DNA of 51,654 nucleotides from Lentisphaerota bacterium (GTDB lineage: Bacteria > Verrucomicrobiota > Kiritimatiellia > RFP12 > UBA1067). Under the pieces are notes generated by a model that did not search any database, was not told the origin of the DNA, and saw only the letters and a list, made by a program, of their open reading frames with translations. Shown piece after piece: positions 48,067 through 51,654 of this stretch (position 1 is its first letter; the number at the start of each line of letters is the position of its first letter). Both the position numbers and the translations under genes were made by a program. The stretch is from contig SUWC01000014.1 in the NCBI GenBank assembly GCA_015061665.1, positions 1-51,654 of the forward strand, read 5' to 3'.

Positions 48067-50373
48067 CTATTCCTCCGTTACAGGCTTCACCTCTGTGACC
48101 GCCCCCTCTTCTGAGGGCGCGGCAGATTCTTCTTCCGAAGGGACTTCCCCTTCATCGTCTTCTTCAAAGGGCTTTACGGCGCGTTCACGATACAGGTCCG
48201 TGATGAAACCCTTCGTATCCTTGAGGGAATACGGACCTCCGATGGGTGTCGCCTTGAGGTCGCGTCCCGAATTAGCAGAGACGGATTCCATCTCGCTTAG
48301 CGCATTTTCCTCAAAGCCGGTGAGGTCTTCGTCTTCGAGTATCGTCGGTCGAATCATGACAATGAGATTCCGCTGCCTCATTTTTGTCGTCTTGCTTCTG
48401 AAGAACCAGCCAAGCAAAGGTATGTCGCCAAGCCAACGGACCTTCGTCTCGACCACTTCCTCGGAATTGTCGATGAGTCCGCCGAACATCAATGTCGCGC
48501 CGCTGGGAACCGTGGCACGCGTATCCATCTCGTGCATCTTCAAGGGATAGTTGAAATACTCCGTCCCCTCGAAGTTGAATGTGACCGCAGGCTGCTTTGT
48601 CACGACCTGGGGATGCACGGTCAGCCTGACAGACGAACCCTTCTCTGTGATTTCCGGCGACACCCACATGAGAATGCCACTTCTTATCATTAGCCATTCA
48701 AGGCTCATGGTATCGCGCCCGCCGGCAGTTGTAGTCGTGTAGTTGCTCTCGGGATCGGGAACGGGATCGACCTGCGATACCTGGATAGCAGCCTCGCTGT
48801 GGTCACCTACGACTATGACCGGGCTGGACAAAAGCTTCGAGTTGTTCCGCTCGCGGATCAACTGGATTACCGTGCTGAAATCCAATCCCTCAGTCCGCAT
48901 CCACACCTGCCCGCCGTCACGGATCTTGAATCCCGTCGCGGCTGCTGTCGCCGCGCCTGCGATCGATCCATACAAAGGCACAAACTTCTCGAACCCGGAC
49001 CATTGAATTCCGTCAATGTCTCCATCTCCGTCTGCATCATTGTCGGTATCCAGCTCGAATATGATCGCCTCGATCAGGATCTGTTTTTCCTTGATGTCGA
49101 AAAGCTTGATCTTTTCCTCGATGTTGGCGATGTTTTCCTCAACGTCGTAGGCAATAATGGCGGGGACCGTACGCGGCCTGACAAGCTTGTCGAAAACCTG
49201 CGAGGTCGTATCGCTCATGCCGGACTGGCTGCCGGAACTCGTCTGGATGCGGGCGTTGAGATTCTTGACTATCTCGGTGTTGTCGTCCTTCTTCCGCGTC
49301 GCCTGGAGCGAAGCATTTGGATGCTGCAAAAGGCCCTTTATCTTGAGGACGCGTTCGACAACCGCCTCGGGGTCGGCGTGGTATAGACGAATAACCTTGG
49401 CGGTCAAAGGCTTCTTCGCGACCTCGTCCTGCTCCCACTGCGCAAGCTTTGCGCGCTTGGCTATGCGGACGACTCCACCTACCTCGACAAAGTCGTAGTC
49501 GTGGGGGTTGAGGATTTCGCGGAGCACGATTCGCCATTCGACCTGCTGCCCGTTCGTATCGAACGTCGTGCGCTTGACTTGTGACTGCGAAGCTTTCGCG
49601 TTATCGCTCGCCTTACCCACCTGATCGGCAGTAAGAGCCCCTTCGGCTCCTATTGACTGCGCTGGAACGTACAGATCGCCAGCCTCCATGTAGTCGGTCG
49701 TTATCGTGACGTCCGCCTTGACCGACACGTCGCGTATTGCGCTCCTGAGGTCCATGCCGCCCTCGGTCTCGTTCGTTGTGAAAAGAATCGGCGTGCGGTT
49801 TGCGGCAAGTCGCTCCTGGGCAAGCTGCTTGTGCTTGACGTCAACTTCATCCGAAAGTCCGAAAAGAACAAGCTCGCCGTCTTCCGTGAAGTTGTATCCG
49901 ACAGGCGTGAGCAGCAGCCTAAGCGCCTTTCTCCACTCGACCTCGTAGCTCTTGCCGTCGCCGAGCTGCTGGTAGGGCATGACGAGTTTTTCGACGCCAT
50001 TGGTGCTTACGGTTCCGACCTGCTTTCCAGCCTGGACGAGTATGTTGCGGACAGCCTCCTCAAGGGTCCTTGCAATGTCGGAACTGGGAGGGATGACCAT
50101 GCCTTCGATAGTCAGCGCCTTCACATTGGCCATTTGAGACTTCGACTCGACATGGGCATTGGCCTCTGTGGCGCTCGCAACAAGTGCATCTGCAGAGACC
50201 GAGACCATTTCAGGCTTGGTGCCAAGCTCGACGGGAGCAACAACAACGGCGTTTTCCGCATCATCTTCAAGACCGACTACGTTTATGGTCTTGGGCTCAA
50301 CGGCCTGGGCAAAGAGCATGGTCGCAGACATTGCAACCGCTCCGCATCCGCCTATCATCAGGGACAGTTTCAT
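48067..50373 (-). CDS. gspD: GspD/PilQ-type secretin
   Basis: A 768-residue outer-membrane secretin with signal peptide (MKLSLMIGGCGAVAMSATML). Periplasmic N-domains fill about 80-430, including two stretches of STN/N0-like pattern (VEWRKALRLLLTPVGYNFTE and VEWRIVLREILNPHDYDFVE) and an N1-like segment (TAKVIRLYHADPEAVVERVL). The secretin core is at about 450-690, with KEKQILIEAIIFELDTDNDA and the hallmark GATLMFGGLIDNSEEVVETK followed by WLGDIPLLGWFFRSKT. An acidic DNDADGDGDID insert lies at the start of the core, likely binding calcium. The C-terminal tail is Glu-rich, with no clear S-domain. It starts behind GGAAGG. Confidence 0.93.
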   Translation of the reverse strand: MKLSLMIGGCGAVAMSATMLFAQAVEPKTINVVGLEDDAENAVVVAPVELGTKPEMVSVSADALVASATEANAHVESKSQMANVKALTIEGMVIPPSSDIARTLEEAVRNILVQAGKQVGTVSTNGVEKLVMPYQQLGDGKSYEVEWRKALRLLLTPVGYNFTEDGELVLFGLSDEVDVKHKQLAQERLAANRTPILFTTNETEGGMDLRSAIRDVSVKADVTITTDYMEAGDLYVPAQSIGAEGALTADQVGKASDNAKASQSQVKRTTFDTNGQQVEWRIVLREILNPHDYDFVEVGGVVRIAKRAKLAQWEQDEVAKKPLTAKVIRLYHADPEAVVERVLKIKGLLQHPNASLQATRKKDDNTEIVKNLNARIQTSSGSQSGMSDTTSQVFDKLVRPRTVPAIIAYDVEENIANIEEKIKLFDIKEKQILIEAIIFELDTDNDADGDGDIDGIQWSGFEKFVPLYGSIAGAATAAATGFKIRDGGQVWMRTEGLDFSTVIQLIRERNNSKLLSSPVIVVGDHSEAAIQVSQVDPVPDPESNYTTTTAGGRDTMSLEWLMIRSGILMWVSPEITEKGSSVRLTVHPQVVTKQPAVTFNFEGTEYFNYPLKMHEMDTRATVPSGATLMFGGLIDNSEEVVETKVRWLGDIPLLGWFFRSKTTKMRQRNLIVMIRPTILEDEDLTGFEENALSEMESVSANSGRDLKATPIGGPYSLKDTKGFITDLYRERAVKPFEEDDEGEVPSEEESAAPSEEGAVTEVKPVTEE

Positions 50374-50406
50374 GTTTGTTTCCTTCCTGTTTGTTAATTC
50401 GGATCG

Positions 50407-51654
50407 TTACTTCCAAGTTCCTTCCGCCGAGTTCCAGTGGTAGTACGGCAAAAGCGCAAGTCGGCTAACCTCGAGATAAGCCGCACTGTTCGTGCCAAGC
50501 AGCGAGGCAGCCGCCGACTTCTCGGACTCCGAAACGGCGAAGTCCTTGTTTGTATCCGCCTCGTTGAAGAGCAGTCCCGAGACGAAGAACTCATTGGCAT
50601 TGATGAATGCGGCAGGATTCCAGCGCTTCCAATGGTAGACGCAGACACCTGTGATCTTCACCGCTTCGCCTGGATCAAACACCTCGTCGCGATTTCCTGT
50701 GCGGCGAAGCGCAGCCTTTACCTTCGCCGTCAGTTCTACATAGTCGTATCCGTCCGGCATCGTGCCGGTCGGCGAGTCAATGTAGAACGTCTTGTCTACA
50801 GAAGTCTTCTCCCCTTCGCCTGCCGGTCCTGGCTTAAGCTCGACCCAGTAGCCGTACTCGGGATCTACTTCGCCGTCGCCTTCGTTCTTTACATTGAGTT
50901 CAAGGTCGATTAAGCCTGTGTTCCAATTCAGCTTCCCTGATATCGCCGTCGTGATAAGAGGCGCAACATCGATAACCGTCAAGTCGCCAGGGTCTATTTC
51001 TATCAGATAGTTCTGCGCCTTAGCTCCGTCAAGGCTCGCGACGTCAATCCAGATTTCGTCAGCATAGGGTCCGGCGTCGTCCCGCGTTGGCTCTGATGCG
51101 TTCCACACTGTATTCGTGTAGTCAACGTCCGTCGCAAGTCCGGTTCCGCCCGTTATGTCGGCAACCGTGTCGTCTGCCTGGAGTTGTCCGGAGAAGTCCG
51201 CAAAGCTGTTCGCAGGACGCGGCTTGCCGACTTTCCAGGAAACATTGTTGACCGCAATTGTCAGTGTCGCCTGAGTAACGGTGAGTGTTCCGTTCGAGAA
51301 GGCGATTTCGTAGTTGTTTGTATCAATCCCGGTCACTGGATAGAACGGAACAATTTCTTCTTCGTATTCACCAGCATCAGTTCCGTCGTCAGCGGCCTTC
51401 ACGCTGGATATGTAGACGGACGTCACCTGCTCACCGTTCTGAAGCTCCCCGCTCACAGTAAACTCCGTACCGTCAAATGTCAACACTTCCCCGTATACCT
51501 TTTCCGCGTCGTTAGCGATGATCGTAATCGCGGCTCTAGTTATGTTAAGCAGTCCGTCCACATACGTGATCTCGTAGTTGCCGAGTCCCGTGCCCTGCGC
51601 GTTCGACGCGACGATCGGATAGCCCTCGGCCTTGTACGGAGCCGAGGCAGCAGC
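50407..51654 (-). CDS. Secreted MBG-repeat protein, N-terminus beyond window
   Basis: The open frame runs through the right edge, so only the last 415 residues are seen. MBG-type beta repeats are evident: ITRAAITIIANDAEKVYGEV with NYEIAFSNGTLTVTQA, then ATLTIAVNNVSWKVGKPRPA with NYLIEIDPGDLTVIDV. A preceding partial unit has NYEITYVDGLLNI. Then comes a beta domain (LNWNTGLIDLELNVKNEGDG). The C-terminal 80 residues have an EF-hand-like DTNKDFAVSESE and end YYHWNSAEGTWK. MBG repeats form long surface stalks or adhesins. It is directly upstream of the secretin gene (33 bp), so it is probably an early gene of the operon and a candidate substrate (inference). Total length is unknown. Confidence 0.85.
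   Translation of the reverse strand, partial: AAASAPYKAEGYPIVASNAQGTGLGNYEITYVDGLLNITRAAITIIANDAEKVYGEVLTFDGTEFTVSGELQNGEQVTSVYISSVKAADDGTDAGEYEEEIVPFYPVTGIDTNNYEIAFSNGTLTVTQATLTIAVNNVSWKVGKPRPANSFADFSGQLQADDTVADITGGTGLATDVDYTNTVWNASEPTRDDAGPYADEIWIDVASLDGAKAQNYLIEIDPGDLTVIDVAPLITTAISGKLNWNTGLIDLELNVKNEGDGEVDPEYGYWVELKPGPAGEGEKTSVDKTFYIDSPTGTMPDGYDYVELTAKVKAALRRTGNRDEVFDPGEAVKITGVCVYHWKRWNPAAFINANEFFVSGLLFNEADTNKDFAVSESEKSAAASLLGTNSAAYLEVSRLALLPYYHWNSAEGTWK

Overview
The window looks like a chromosomal piece of a PVC-group bacterium, most likely Kiritimatiellota or a close relative (inference). Supporting signs are secreted proteins with thrombospondin-type DxDxDG repeats, a C-terminal 'FYRI/FLRI' style ending, MBG repeats, a fragment of a formylglycine-generating-enzyme-like protein, a DUF2723 membrane glycosyltransferase, and an ECF sigma factor paired with a Ser/Thr kinase. 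No tRNA, rRNA, CRISPR array, integrase or transposase was recognised.

Left part (1-7.6 kb, minus strand). A secreted protein built of exact 65-residue repeats runs off the left edge. It lies behind a leader of about 360 nt that can fold extensively and that starts at a TGCTATAAT promoter. An apparent operon follows, read from 7.54 kb down to 1.59 kb: yejB- and yejE-like peptide ABC permeases, a B12-type radical SAM protein, a membrane Ser/Thr kinase with DPG in place of DFG, and an ECF sigma factor. The ATPase and solute-binding subunits of the transporter are not here.

Plus-strand operon (7.66-16.8 kb). It holds a DUF2723/GT117 membrane protein with TPRs, a secreted GH2 beta-galactosidase with a C-terminal F5/8-type domain, a small secreted TPR protein, and DNA polymerase IV. 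It converges on a 1044-residue secreted transglutaminase-like protein and a lipoprotein (16.8-20.7 kb, minus).

Accessory stretch (20.7-31 kb, minus). This part looks lower in GC. It carries three paralogous membrane proteins that share one core, with swapped N-terminal modules and variable C-termini. Between them are a broken formylglycine-generating-enzyme-like gene and a Sel1-repeat protein. The C-terminal domain of that Sel1 protein is homologous to a protein of the secretion operon at 39 kb.

Secretion operon (30.9-51.65 kb, minus). Genes are packed with ATGA or TGATG overlaps. In transcription order they are: an MBG-repeat secreted protein (N-terminus beyond the window), a GspD-like secretin, three pseudopilin-like proteins, a three-TM protein, two PilT-like ATPases, a PilM/GspL-like protein, a PilN-like protein, a GspC/PilP-like protein, GspF, a paralog of the GspC/PilP-like protein, and GspE. 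A set of exported proteins follows without a clear break: a frameshifted LRR pseudogene, two secreted proteins sharing an N-terminal motif at identical positions, a lipoprotein, and an LRR protein. I read this as an unusual type II secretion/type IV pilus-like machine with candidate cargo and a duplicated accessory family. It is the best candidate for an undescribed system in the window.
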